21,024 bases of DNA from Pseudodesulfovibrio sp. (GTDB lineage Bacteria; Desulfobacterota; Desulfovibrionia; Desulfovibrionales; Desulfovibrionaceae). Of this stretch, positions 6,528 through 14,408 are shown in pieces; positions within the stretch are counted from its first letter, which is position 1, and every line of letters begins with the position of its first letter. The stretch covers positions 1 through 21,024 of the forward strand of contig JAFLJW010000214.1 of NCBI GenBank assembly GCA_022712815.1, written 5' to 3'. Under the pieces are notes generated by a model that saw only the letters and a program-made list of their open reading frames with translations, had not been told where the DNA came from and did no database searches. The translations under genes and the position numbers were made by a program.

Positions 6528-6986
6528 TTATAGATTCATTACCATGGCAACTTCGTTGCAGTGGTCCGGAAATCTCGGGCAATTCATGCAATCGATGAAT
6601 ATCTTCTGGTTCAGGGAGTCCATATCTTCCTGTTTGAAGTCCAGATGAACGAAAAATCCGGTCTGCTCCGTGAGGGTATACACCTTGTATATACCCAGTG
6701 TCACGGCCTCACTCAGACAGGCTTCAACCAGCCTGCGACCAAGCTTTTTTCCCCGGTGTTCCTGAATGATTACCAAGGAACGGATTTCGGCCAGATTTTC
6801 CCAGATAATGTTCAGGGCACAGCAGCCAACGACCTTGCCGTCCTCATCCACGGTCACGAAAAAATCGCGTAGATGGGAATAGAGCTGGCTGAATGACCGG
6901 GGCAAAACCAGACCATCGTGCTCATCGGTGTGCATGAGCAGACCGTGGATCACCTTGACGTCTTCTATGCGGGCCTTGCGGATCAT
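6528..6986 (-). CDS. GNAT N-acetyltransferase, short ArgA-like, with Cys-rich tail
   Basis: A 152-residue protein of the GNAT fold. The acetyl-CoA loop is visible as EHRGKKLGRRLVEACL at about 76-91, preceded by the AEIRSLVI strand. The short N-acetylglutamate synthases found in delta-proteobacteria and related anaerobes look similar, so a role in the first step of arginine synthesis is plausible but unproven. The C-terminal tail contains C133, C136 and C143 in a DCMNCPRFPDHC arrangement. The start codon lies 5 nt after the stop of the TlpA-like gene, suggesting translational coupling. Confidence 0.8.
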   Translation of the reverse strand: MIRKARIEDVKVIHGLLMHTDEHDGLVLPRSFSQLYSHLRDFFVTVDEDGKVVGCCALNIIWENLAEIRSLVIIQEHRGKKLGRRLVEACLSEAVTLGIYKVYTLTEQTGFFVHLDFKQEDMDSLNQKIFIDCMNCPRFPDHCNEVAMVMNL

Positions 6987-6991
6987 CCTGA

Positions 6992-7513
6992 CTACTGCCC
7001 GATCAGTTTGTTGGCCATGGCCGTGAGCATGGAATGGGGGAAGACGCCGGGTTGGCTGAATGTCATTTCCCCTTCCTTGTTGAAAATGACCAGAGTCGGG
7101 ATGGCAGAGACGTTGAACTTTTCTGCAAGGGCCTGATCGCCAACGTACACGGGCAGGTCAAGCTTCCCTTTTTCGAAAAACTTATCCAGTGCCGCCACGT
7201 TTTCATCCAGAGAGATGGTGATGATATTCATCCTGTCCCCATGGGATCTGTTGAGCAATTCCATCTCCGGGATTTCCTGCTTGCAGGAAGGGCACCATGT
7301 GGTCCAGAAAAGCACCACGGTCGGTTTGCCCGAATTCTCGGCCAGATATGTGTCCAGCCCGGTCACATCCATGGACGGAAAGTCCGTGCCTTTCTTGATA
7401 CTCCCGGATTTTTCCGAAACATCAGCCTCGGTTTCAGGAGTGGTTTCGCCGGAACAGGCAACCAGCAGGACCATTACTGTCAATATTGCGGCAAGCCGCC
7501 ATAATTTCATCAT
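6992..7513 (-). CDS. TlpA-family thioredoxin-like lipoprotein
   Basis: A 173-residue protein. Its N-terminal signal ends in a lipobox LVAC, giving lipidation at Cys20, so it should be anchored in the periplasm facing the envelope. After a short acidic linker the thioredoxin fold has WCPSC (C74, C77) and a cis-proline AIPTLVIF segment near residue 128. It is likely a thiol-disulfide oxidoreductase, for example for cytochrome c or envelope proteins; no cytochrome maturation genes are seen beside it. The ATG at 7513 is preferred because GAGG lies 6 nt upstream. The adjacent ATG at 7510 is the alternative. It is the first gene of the minus-strand run. Confidence 0.9.
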   Translation of the reverse strand: MMKLWRLAAILTVMVLLVACSGETTPETEADVSEKSGSIKKGTDFPSMDVTGLDTYLAENSGKPTVVLFWTTWCPSCKQEIPEMELLNRSHGDRMNIITISLDENVAALDKFFEKGKLDLPVYVGDQALAEKFNVSAIPTLVIFNKEGEMTFSQPGVFPHSMLTAMANKLIGQ

Positions 7514-7678
7514 AGAGTACCTCGTGACTTGATTGGACACAGTCTAGCAGACTTGTATTTCAAATAAAAGCACATAGGAATCACCAACTTTTCACACGTA
7601 AAATAAAACAATCTGGTCATGGCAGATATGAAAGGCTGACATTCAAATGGGATTATCCCTTTCCGTCTGCTGTGCCTG

Positions 7679-8362
7679 TCAAACGACAGCTTCATCTTTT
7701 GGGAAAATGCGCTTGGCGAGATAGATGAACGGCGTGTCCAGTGCGGCCACAACAATCTTGATGATGTAGGTGGACAGCATGATTTCCCAGAAAACCTCGA
7801 TCGGAAACATGCCCCAGAATGCTATGACGCAAAAAATAACGGAATCCAAAAGCTGGCTGACCATGGTCGAGGCATTGTTGCGCAACCACAGGAACTTATC
7901 GCCGGTACGCTTCTTGATGGCGTGAAAAACCCACACATCATGCATCTGCGATACCAGATACGCCGCCATGCTCGCCAGGGCGATGCGAGGCAGAAATCCG
8001 AACAGCGCAACCAGATGCGGCTGGGCGAAATCATCCGGCGCAGGTTCGAAATAAAGTGCTATTTGCATATACGCGACCATCATCACCAATGAGACAAAGC
8101 CAAGCAGCACGCCTTTACGGGCTTCTTTCTTACCATAAAACTCACTCAGGATATCAGTCGCCAGGAAAACACTCGCGTATAAGACGTTGCCCAGGGTTGT
8201 GGTCAGTCCAAAGAGTTCAACAGTCTTGAGTACCTGAATATTGCACAGCAACAAATTGAAAACCATCAGGCCAAACAGCCCGACCCGGCCAAACAATCGG
8301 TACACGATCAGGACCATGCACAAATCAACGAGGGCAAAAGCAATCCACAAGATTTCGTTCAT
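7679..8362 (-). CDS. Queuosine precursor transporter (YhhQ/VUT family)
   Basis: A 227-residue polytopic membrane protein with about six hydrophobic helices. The family hallmark ATDILSEFYGKKEARKG is at 69-84. The family imports 7-deazaguanine precursors (preQ0/preQ1) for tRNA queuosine. The start is set at the ATG 8362, giving the usual length. An in-frame ATG at 8386 has CTGAGG right against it and would add 8 residues; neither has an ideal ribosome site. The gene is divergent from the rRNA methyltransferase gene. The 165-nt spacer to the TlpA-like gene holds a GGGA-TAA-TCCC inverted repeat but no clear terminator. Confidence 0.85.
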   Translation of the reverse strand: MNEILWIAFALVDLCMVLIVYRLFGRVGLFGLMVFNLLLCNIQVLKTVELFGLTTTLGNVLYASVFLATDILSEFYGKKEARKGVLLGFVSLVMMVAYMQIALYFEPAPDDFAQPHLVALFGFLPRIALASMAAYLVSQMHDVWVFHAIKKRTGDKFLWLRNNASTMVSQLLDSVIFCVIAFWGMFPIEVFWEIMLSTYIIKIVVAALDTPFIYLAKRIFPKDEAVV

Positions 8363-8475
8363 GCGCGTGAAGTGCCTCGATTTCATCCTCAGGTCAAGTT
8401 GAAATAAAACCCTTATCCGCCTTGAGATCTGCGGCTGGTCCATTCTGTTGCTTGCGCTTCCTGCGCGCTGCGCGT

Positions 8476-9762
8476 ATGAATGAATATATGCAAGTACGTT
8501 CACCAAAACCCCTTCCTCCGGCGAGGAGGGTGGCTCTCGAAGCACTTTTCCGTTGCCTGATGGGCAAGCAGGACATTCAGGCCGCTCTTGATGTGGCCCT
8601 TACCTCCGGCGAAATCGACTCCCGCGATGCGGGTCTCGCCACTGAACTTTCTTACGGCTACCTGCGCCTCAAAGGCCGCATTGAGTATGTTCTCTCGCGG
8701 TTTTTGCAAGACCCGGGCAAGCTGCCGCCCAAGATGCGGTTCGCCATGGGCGTGTCCGCTTATGAAATCATGTTCCTCGACAAGGTCCCGGCCTATGCGT
8801 CCGTGGACTGGGCCGTGGAATTTTCCAAGACCAAGCCCGGCGCCCGGTTTTCCGGCCTGTTCAATGCCGTGCTCAGGCGTGTCTCCGAACTGGGTGAGAC
8901 CGCCCACGATCCCGATTTCTATCGGAAGGAAGCCTCCAAACCGGAGTTCCTGACCCGTTGGTATTCCTGCCCGCAATGGCTGGCTGACCTCTGGTGGCGG
9001 ACCTACGGCGAGGAGACCGCCATTTCGTATCTGGAGGCCCAGATTCATCCGCCTGCCCTTGGGTTCAATCTTTTTGGTCACCCGGAAGCCGATGACATCT
9101 ACGGCGAAATTGCGGGCTGGCCCGAAATTATCGACATTGAGGGAATGAGCTTTGCCCTGCCTGCCGGGACCCTGTTTGAAGATGAACCAAAGCCTCCGAT
9201 GGCCCGACAATCCTTTGCCGCGCGTCAGGTTATCGAAGCCCTGACCCCGGAAGCGTGGCCCGTTCCGGTCTGGGATGCCTGCGCCGGTCGTGGTGGCAAG
9301 ACTCGTATCCTGCGTGAAAAGGGCATTGATGTATTTGCTTCCGATCCGCACCGGGGACGGCTGGCCGCGCTCAACCGCGAGTTGCCGGGTGTTGAGACAT
9401 TCGAGGCCAATGCTGCCTCGGATACACCGCCTCGTCAGCCCGGCACCATCCTGCTTGATCTGCCGTGTTCAGGGCTTGGCGTGTTGTCGCGCAGGCCGGA
9501 CACCAAGTGGAAACGAAAACCCAGCGATCTGGCTGACCTGACCCGGCTTCAGGCTGAGATTCTGGAGAATGCCATCACGCAGGTGAAACCGGGCGGAAAA
9601 ATCGCGGCCATTACCTGTACGCTTAATCCCGATGAAAACGAGGGATTGATTGAACGTTTCATTGCGGAACACCCGGAAGTGTCCGTTGAAAAACAGTGGA
9701 CGACCTCGCCCAAATCGCAGTTGAACGAATTTTTCTTTGGGACGCTCCTGAACGTGAAGTAG
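8476..9762 (+). CDS. rsmB: RsmB-like 16S rRNA m5C methyltransferase
   Basis: 428 residues if started at this ATG. The N-terminal part (about 10-140) is a NusB-like helical RNA-binding domain. The C-terminal Rossmann methyltransferase has the SAM motif DACAGRGGKT (from D267), DLPCSG (C331) and ITCT (C381). The two cysteines are the release and catalytic pair of RNA m5C methyltransferases. RsmB modifies C967 of 16S rRNA in E. coli. Spacing between the domains is short for RsmB, so close relatives are possible. No ribosome site is clear; ATGs at 8476 and 8488 and a TTG at 8422 are all in frame, so the exact start is uncertain. A glycosyltransferase gene follows after 54 nt. Confidence 0.85.
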   Translation: MNEYMQVRSPKPLPPARRVALEALFRCLMGKQDIQAALDVALTSGEIDSRDAGLATELSYGYLRLKGRIEYVLSRFLQDPGKLPPKMRFAMGVSAYEIMFLDKVPAYASVDWAVEFSKTKPGARFSGLFNAVLRRVSELGETAHDPDFYRKEASKPEFLTRWYSCPQWLADLWWRTYGEETAISYLEAQIHPPALGFNLFGHPEADDIYGEIAGWPEIIDIEGMSFALPAGTLFEDEPKPPMARQSFAARQVIEALTPEAWPVPVWDACAGRGGKTRILREKGIDVFASDPHRGRLAALNRELPGVETFEANAASDTPPRQPGTILLDLPCSGLGVLSRRPDTKWKRKPSDLADLTRLQAEILENAITQVKPGGKIAAITCTLNPDENEGLIERFIAEHPEVSVEKQWTTSPKSQLNEFFFGTLLNVK

Positions 9763-9816
9763 CTTTGGAATGAATGGAAGGTAGAGCCACCCGATTCTGA
9801 TTTTGATGGGAACGTT

Positions 9817-10803
9817 ATGAAAACATATATTTTCCTGCCGCCTGTGAAGAAGCCCACCGGAGGCATCACGGTTCTGCGGCAGATAGCTGATATTTTGCAC
9901 CAGTCCGGGCGTGAGGCCTTTCTCGTGGTCCGTGACAAGGGAAGCTGGCGCCCCGAGGGGCTGGCCGATTCCGCCCCGGTCCTTGAGTGGGACGACATGC
10001 GGCTGACCCCGAGCGATATCTGGCTGGTGCCTGAGGGGTGGATCAACGCCCTGACTCCCGGTCTGGCGACTGGCGCACGGTGCATGAGCTATGTCCAGAA
10101 CTGGGCGTACCTGTTCTCGTCCCTGCCCGAAGGCGTGACTTGGGACAAGCTGCCCGTGGAATTTCTGGCCGTGTCCGATCCTGTGGCCTTTTATGTGAAG
10201 GAAGCCACGGGCAAGGATGCCTTGATACTTCGTCCCGGCATTGACCGGACCATTTTCTTCCCACCTGAAAAGAAAAAATCTGCCACCATGACCGTGGCCT
10301 GGATGCCGCGCAAGAACAAGGCCGTGGCCGCACAGATCAAGTCGATTTTCGAGCATCGCAACGGGCCGGACGTCATCCGCTGGCGGGCCATTGAAGGCAT
10401 GGACGCTTTTGGTGTTGCCGATGCCCTGCGCTCCTCGCATATTTTTCTCATGACCGGCTTTCCCGAAGGGTGTCCGCTGCCGCCGCTCGAAGCCATGGCC
10501 TGCGGCTGTCTGCCTGTCGGCTTTTCCGGCTTTGGCGGCTGGGATTACATGCGGCAGGTCCAGTCCCCCCCCCGCTTCACCCCGTGGTGGCCGCTGCGCG
10601 ATGTCCCGTGGTCAGGCAACGGCCTGTGGTGCGCCGATGGCGACGCGCTCGATGCAGCACTCTGCCTTGAGGAAGCCGTCAAGCTGGTCACGGATGGCGG
10701 TGCAGGTCTTGACGCCGCGCTTCAGGCCGGGCAAAACACGGCAGACGCGTATTCCACGGACATGCAGAAAGATTCTGTCCTCGCCATGTGGGACGCATTG
10801 TGA
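9817..10803 (+). CDS. Glycosyltransferase, GT-B fold (GT4-like)
   Basis: A 328-residue protein with the GT-B pattern. The N-terminal domain opens with KKPTGGITVL, a usual acceptor-domain glycine motif. The C-terminal donor domain has GFPEG at 214-218 followed by PLEAMACG at 223-230, the nucleotide-sugar binding motif with Glu225. Sugar and acceptor are unknown. It lies between rsmB and the TatD gene (10 nt to the next ATG), an unusual partner set. A run of nine C (10565-10573) falls in codons 250-253. The donor domain seems short for a GT4 enzyme (usually about 370 or more residues), so truncation or a divergent subfamily is possible. Confidence 0.8.
   Translation: MKTYIFLPPVKKPTGGITVLRQIADILHQSGREAFLVVRDKGSWRPEGLADSAPVLEWDDMRLTPSDIWLVPEGWINALTPGLATGARCMSYVQNWAYLFSSLPEGVTWDKLPVEFLAVSDPVAFYVKEATGKDALILRPGIDRTIFFPPEKKKSATMTVAWMPRKNKAVAAQIKSIFEHRNGPDVIRWRAIEGMDAFGVADALRSSHIFLMTGFPEGCPLPPLEAMACGCLPVGFSGFGGWDYMRQVQSPPRFTPWWPLRDVPWSGNGLWCADGDALDAALCLEEAVKLVTDGGAGLDAALQAGQNTADAYSTDMQKDSVLAMWDAL
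10565..10573 (+). repeat. C9 homopolymer inside the glycosyltransferase gene
   Basis: Nine consecutive C encode the end of codon 250 through the start of 253 (Ser-Pro-Pro-Arg). Homopolymers of this length are slippage-prone. It is the longest C run I see in the window; mreB has C8 at 14112-14119. Confidence 0.9.
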
Positions 10804-10813
10804 GCCGAACCTG

Positions 10814-11632
10814 ATGGCAAAAAAGAAACCACGCCTTGAACCTGAATCTCTCGAACTGCCGCTTGGCGGGGTCGAGTCGCACGCGCACCTTGATCTCGAG
10901 GATTTTGACGATGACCGGGAAGAGATCATCAGCCGCGCCAGAGCGTCCGGTGTTTCCGAGATCATGAATGTATTTCTTGGGCCGGATGCCTATGAAAAGA
11001 ACAACCACCTCTTTGACGACCACCCGCAAATTTCATTTCTGCTCGGTGTGCATCCGAACAAGGCTGACACGCTGACCGACGATGCACTCAACCGGATGCA
11101 TGGTCATTTCAAGGCCAACCCCCGTCTCAAGGGCGTGGGCGAGATCGGGCTGGATTACTACTGGGAGCGCGTGGATCACGATGTTCAGAAAGAGGCCTTC
11201 ATTAAACAGCTTGTCCTGGCCCGCGAGCTGGCCCTGCCCGTTGTCATCCATTCCCGTGATGCCAATGGGGAGGCCATAGCCCTGCTCGAGGATCAGGGTT
11301 TCAGGGATCATCCCGTACTCTGGCATTGCTTTGGTTCCGATCTGGAATTTGCCCGGTCCGTGCTGGACAACGGCTGGCATATCTCCATCCCCGGCCCGAT
11401 CACCTACAAGAAAACCGATGATCTTCAGGCCGCGGTTGCCAGGATTCCCCTCGACAAACTGCTTATCGAAACCGACAGTCCCTACCTCTCGCCCGAACCT
11501 TGGCGAGGCAAAAGGAATCACCCGGCTCTGATTGCCTTCACCGCCAGACGAATCGCTGAAATCAAAGGACGCTCTATTCAGGATGTCTGGCAGATAACAG
11601 GCGATAACGCGAGACGGTTTTTCAATTTGTAA
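10814..11632 (+). CDS. tatD: TatD-family metal-dependent hydrolase/deoxyribonuclease
   Basis: A 272-residue TIM-barrel hydrolase. Metal ligands are seen in order: ESHAHLD (H23, H25), VGEIGLDYY (E110), HSRDA (H146), HCFG (H171) and ETDSPYL (D221). TatD-family proteins are Mg2+/Zn2+-dependent exonucleases or related hydrolases; the exact substrate here is unknown. The ATG at 10814 is chosen because the recognisable N-terminus starts there. The same frame is open for another 94 codons upstream, overlapping the glycosyltransferase gene, which is probably chance. The spacing of 10 nt after the glycosyltransferase stop indicates co-transcription. Confidence 0.9.
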   Translation: MAKKKPRLEPESLELPLGGVESHAHLDLEDFDDDREEIISRARASGVSEIMNVFLGPDAYEKNNHLFDDHPQISFLLGVHPNKADTLTDDALNRMHGHFKANPRLKGVGEIGLDYYWERVDHDVQKEAFIKQLVLARELALPVVIHSRDANGEAIALLEDQGFRDHPVLWHCFGSDLEFARSVLDNGWHISIPGPITYKKTDDLQAAVARIPLDKLLIETDSPYLSPEPWRGKRNHPALIAFTARRIAEIKGRSIQDVWQITGDNARRFFNL

Positions 11633-11650
11633 GGGTTCCGAAGACTTTTC

Positions 11651-12118
11651 CTACAGAGCACCTTCGTGTTTCAGCAGAAACTCTTTCAGTTTTATTCCGT
11701 CCTCAGCTGAGAAGCCCGTCATTTTTCCGGTCGAACCGATGACCCGGTGACAGGGGTAGATGAGCGGAAAGGGATTGGTGGCCATGGCCCTGCCGATGGC
11801 CCGGGCGGCTTTGGGGTTGCCGATTAGCGCGGCGAGTTCGCCATAGGTGCAGACTTTGCCGGACGGGATCGCGTAGAGTGCGTCGAGGACCGCTGTCTGG
11901 AACTCGGTCAGGCAAGTGAAATCAAAGGGGAGTTCGGGCCAGTTCGGAGACTCACCGGCCACGTAGCGGGCAAGGGCTTTTTCGAGCTGGTCGGCTGTTT
12001 CGGAGAGGGTGGCGGAGCGCGTGACGGATTTGGCCCAGCGGATGTTCAGCTCGATTATCCGGCTGTCTTTCCAGTGCAGGGAAAGAGCCAGTGGGGCGGC
12101 AACGATGTACTCGGTCAT
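11651..12118 (-). CDS. ogt: Methylated-DNA--protein-cysteine methyltransferase
   Basis: A 155-residue suicide repair protein that removes alkyl groups from O6-alkylguanine. The active-site PCHRV is present with Cys123, preceded by the recognition-helix region TYGELAALIG (about 91-100) and the arginine-bearing AARAIGRAMATNP. The N-terminal domain is short, as in Ogt/MGMT. Its ATG overlaps the TGA of the upstream radical SAM gene (ATGA, 12115-12118), so translation is coupled. It converges on tatD with an 18-nt spacer and no obvious terminator. Confidence 0.95.
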   Translation of the reverse strand: MTEYIVAAPLALSLHWKDSRIIELNIRWAKSVTRSATLSETADQLEKALARYVAGESPNWPELPFDFTCLTEFQTAVLDALYAIPSGKVCTYGELAALIGNPKAARAIGRAMATNPFPLIYPCHRVIGSTGKMTGFSAEDGIKLKEFLLKHEGAL

Positions 12119-13098
12119 GGGATGTCTCCTTTGTAATCTGGTGAAAACCAGTCGGGCGGGCCGGATTCGGCCCCATTTTTTTTGCCCTGCCAGATGTCAT
12201 TGGCCTTGAAATGGCTGCGGATGGCGTTGTGCATGGCGCGCATGTTGGCTGCCCAGTCCGGGGCGATCAGCTCGTCCTTGAGCGGGTTGCCGTTGAGCCG
12301 GTGAACTATGGTGGTCGGGTTGAGATGCATGATTGCCTCGGACAATTGGGTCAGAAATTCGAGCTGGGTCAGCGGAACATACTGGCCGTCTGCATAAAGT
12401 CTGGCAAGGGCGGTGCCGTGGCAGACATAGAGGTTGTGGAACTTGACGCCGTGCATGGGGAGCTGGTTGATGAAATCCACCGAGGCGAGCAGTTCGGCCA
12501 GGCCTTCGCGCCCGGAAGGTGTGGCCAGTCCGGCGATGATGTGACCCACGACCTTGATGCCGCGCCGGTCAGCGGCCCGTGTGGCCTCGGCAAAAGACTG
12601 GGCGTTGTGGCCCCGGTTGATGTGGGTCAGGGTTTCGTCACAGGCGGATTGCAGGCCGAGTTCGAGAACGACCTCGCTCAGGCCCAGTTCATCGCGCTGG
12701 GCAGCCAGCAGATCGAGTTTTTCATCGTCCAGACAGTCGGGCCGCGTGCCGAGGCTCAGGCTTGTCAGCCCGGGAAGCCCCTTTAGCCTGCCCATGACCC
12801 GGATCAGTTTTTCGATGGGACCGTGGGTATTGGAATAGGACTGGAGATACGCGGTGAACAGATTGAGATTGTTGTTCGTGTTGTGAATGTCAAACCAGAA
12901 TTGCCATTGTTCGGCGATGTTCAGGCCGCGCTCGCGCAGGCCGGACCCGGACCCGTTTGGGGGGCAGAAAATGCATCCATGACGGGAGATGGAGCCATCG
13001 CGATTGGGGCAAGAAAAACCCGCATCAAGAGGGATTTTCTGGACACGTTGGCCGAAGTTCTGGCGTGTATATGCGGACAAGGCATAGGTGCGGTGCAT
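12115..13098 (-). CDS. Radical SAM protein, YhcC/TIGR01212 family
   Basis: A 327-residue cytosolic protein. The N-terminus has the family's characteristic iron-sulfur ligands C30, C42 and C45 (CPNRDG then GCIFC), matching the unusual spacing of YhcC rather than the normal CxxxCxxC. Central segments SLGTRPD and ELGLQSACDETL also fit the family. The reaction is unknown; a link to tRNA or nucleic-acid modification has been suggested for the family. The start at 13098 has no recognisable ribosome site. The 3' end overlaps ogt by 4 nt. It is divergent from mreB. Confidence 0.85.
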   Translation of the reverse strand: MHRTYALSAYTRQNFGQRVQKIPLDAGFSCPNRDGSISRHGCIFCPPNGSGSGLRERGLNIAEQWQFWFDIHNTNNNLNLFTAYLQSYSNTHGPIEKLIRVMGRLKGLPGLTSLSLGTRPDCLDDEKLDLLAAQRDELGLSEVVLELGLQSACDETLTHINRGHNAQSFAEATRAADRRGIKVVGHIIAGLATPSGREGLAELLASVDFINQLPMHGVKFHNLYVCHGTALARLYADGQYVPLTQLEFLTQLSEAIMHLNPTTIVHRLNGNPLKDELIAPDWAANMRAMHNAIRSHFKANDIWQGKKNGAESGPPDWFSPDYKGDIP

Positions 13099-13273
13099 AT
13101 TTTTTAGAAAAAGTTGAGAAAAAACAGTAAAAAGGTGCTTAACGTATTGCCTGACTTGGTTCCATTTGATACGAATCCATAACTGAAAGTCTACGCTAGC
13201 GCACTTCAGGACCGTTGGGAAGCGCGTTTAACGCATAATATTTGACATGTATTTTGAATGGAATGGAGGTTCA
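13099..13273. promoter_or_regulatory. Divergent radical SAM/mreB spacer with mreB leader hairpin
   Basis: The 175 nt hold possible mreB promoters: TTGGTT (13156-13161) 16 nt before CATAAC (13178-13183), or TTGCCT (13147-13152) 17 nt before TACGAA. Neither is strong. Downstream, CTGAAAGT (13183-13190) and ACTTCAG (13203-13209) pair with one bulge around the palindrome CGCTAGCG. A TGGAGG lies 4 nt before the mreB ATG. Confidence 0.35.
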
Positions 13274-14317
13274 ATGGGCAGCCTGTTTAACAGAATTATC
13301 GGATCTTTCTCCAATGATCTTGCTATTGACCTTGGTACGGCAAATACGTTGGTCTACGTCAAGGGCAAGGGCATCATGCTGTCCGAGCCTTCGGTCGTCG
13401 CAGTGAAAAAAGATTCGCGTGGCGGCAAGGCTGTTTTGGCGGTTGGAGCCGAAGCCAAGAAGATGCTTGGCCGCACACCGGGTAACATCGTTGCCATCAG
13501 GCCCATGAAGGACGGCGTTATTGCCGACTTCGAGGTCACCGAGGCAATGCTTCGTCACTTTATATCCAAGGTTCACAACAGCCGCAGGCTGGTCCGTCCC
13601 CGGATCATGATCTGCGTACCTACCGGTATCACTCAGGTCGAGAAACGCGCGGTCAAGGAGTCGGCACAGTCCGCTGGCGCACGTGAAGTCTACCTGATTG
13701 AGGAGCCCATGGCCGCGGCCATCGGGGCCAACCTGCCGATCACTGAACCGACCTCGAACATGATCGTGGATATCGGAGGCGGCACCACTGAAATCGCCGT
13801 CATTTCGCTCTCCGGTATTGTCTACGCCCGTTCTGTTCGTATCGGCGGCGACAAGATGGATGAGGCGATCATGCAGCATGTCAAACGCAAGTACAACATG
13901 CTGATCGGTGAATCCACAGCAGAGCAGATCAAGATCACCATCGGTTCCGCCTACCCCATGGGGGACGACGAACCCGTCATGGACGTCAAGGGACGTGATC
14001 TGGTCACCGGTATCCCTCAGAATCGTCCGATCACCTCCGAGGAGGTCCGCGAGGCCATCAGCGAGCAGGTGGAGGGAGTTGTACAGGGCGTGCGCATCGC
14101 GCTGGAGCAGACCCCCCCCGAACTGGCGGCGGACATCGTTGACCGGGGCATTGTCCTGACTGGCGGCGGCGCACTTCTCAAGGGGCTTGACCAGCTTTTG
14201 CAGCACGAGACGCAATTGCCCATCACCGTTGTCGACGACCCGCTGACCGCGGTTGTGCTCGGTTCCGGTAAGGCTCTGGACAATATTGATTTATTTAAAG
14301 ATATCACGACAGAGTAG
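13274..14317 (+). CDS. mreB: Rod shape-determining protein MreB
   Basis: A 347-residue bacterial actin that organises the elongasome on the inner membrane. ATP-binding signatures are DLGTANT at 19-25 and DIGGGTTE at 166-173; EEPMAAAIG lies at 143-151 and LTGGGALLKG in the adenosine-binding region near 290-299. The N-terminal MGSLFNRIIGSF is amphipathic and can bind membrane. The start at 13274 is chosen because TGGAGG precedes it and the product matches the family length exactly; an ATG at 13247 is in frame but lacks support. It is first of the mre-mrd cluster. A C8 run at 14112-14119 lies in a normal codon context. Confidence 0.97.
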   Translation: MGSLFNRIIGSFSNDLAIDLGTANTLVYVKGKGIMLSEPSVVAVKKDSRGGKAVLAVGAEAKKMLGRTPGNIVAIRPMKDGVIADFEVTEAMLRHFISKVHNSRRLVRPRIMICVPTGITQVEKRAVKESAQSAGAREVYLIEEPMAAAIGANLPITEPTSNMIVDIGGGTTEIAVISLSGIVYARSVRIGGDKMDEAIMQHVKRKYNMLIGESTAEQIKITIGSAYPMGDDEPVMDVKGRDLVTGIPQNRPITSEEVREAISEQVEGVVQGVRIALEQTPPELAADIVDRGIVLTGGGALLKGLDQLLQHETQLPITVVDDPLTAVVLGSGKALDNIDLFKDITTE

Positions 14318-14336
14318 TTGATTGTCGAGGGTATAA

Positions 14337-14391
14337 ACACCGATTGTTTAAAACGCGTGGGCGCAGCAATGGTGTGTTTTTCAACAAACTG
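14337..14391 (+). repeat. Hairpin with T-run and inverted motif between mreB and mreC
   Basis: ACACC-ATTG (14337-14346, bulged G) pairs with CAAT-GGTGT (14367-14375), followed by GTTTTT. This resembles an attenuator or partial terminator in the mre operon. The right edge (14374-14391), read as its reverse complement, matches the left end of the palindromic element at 19147 at 16 of 18 positions; the left edge (14340-14356) resembles the same motif with one indel. Confidence 0.45.
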
Positions 14392-14408
14392 GCGGGTGTA
14401 ACTGAAAC

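Noticed and set aside
8422..8475. Upstream TTG start for the rsmB-like gene
   Set aside because: It adds 18 residues without family similarity and has no ribosome site.
10532..10813. N-terminal extension of TatD overlapping the glycosyltransferase
   Set aside because: No family similarity and no ribosome site; the conserved TatD N-terminus begins just after the ATG at 10814.
14112..14119. C8 run in mreB as a phase-variation tract
   Set aside because: It lies in an essential, conserved gene in normal Thr-Pro-Pro codons; slippage would be lethal or strongly selected against.
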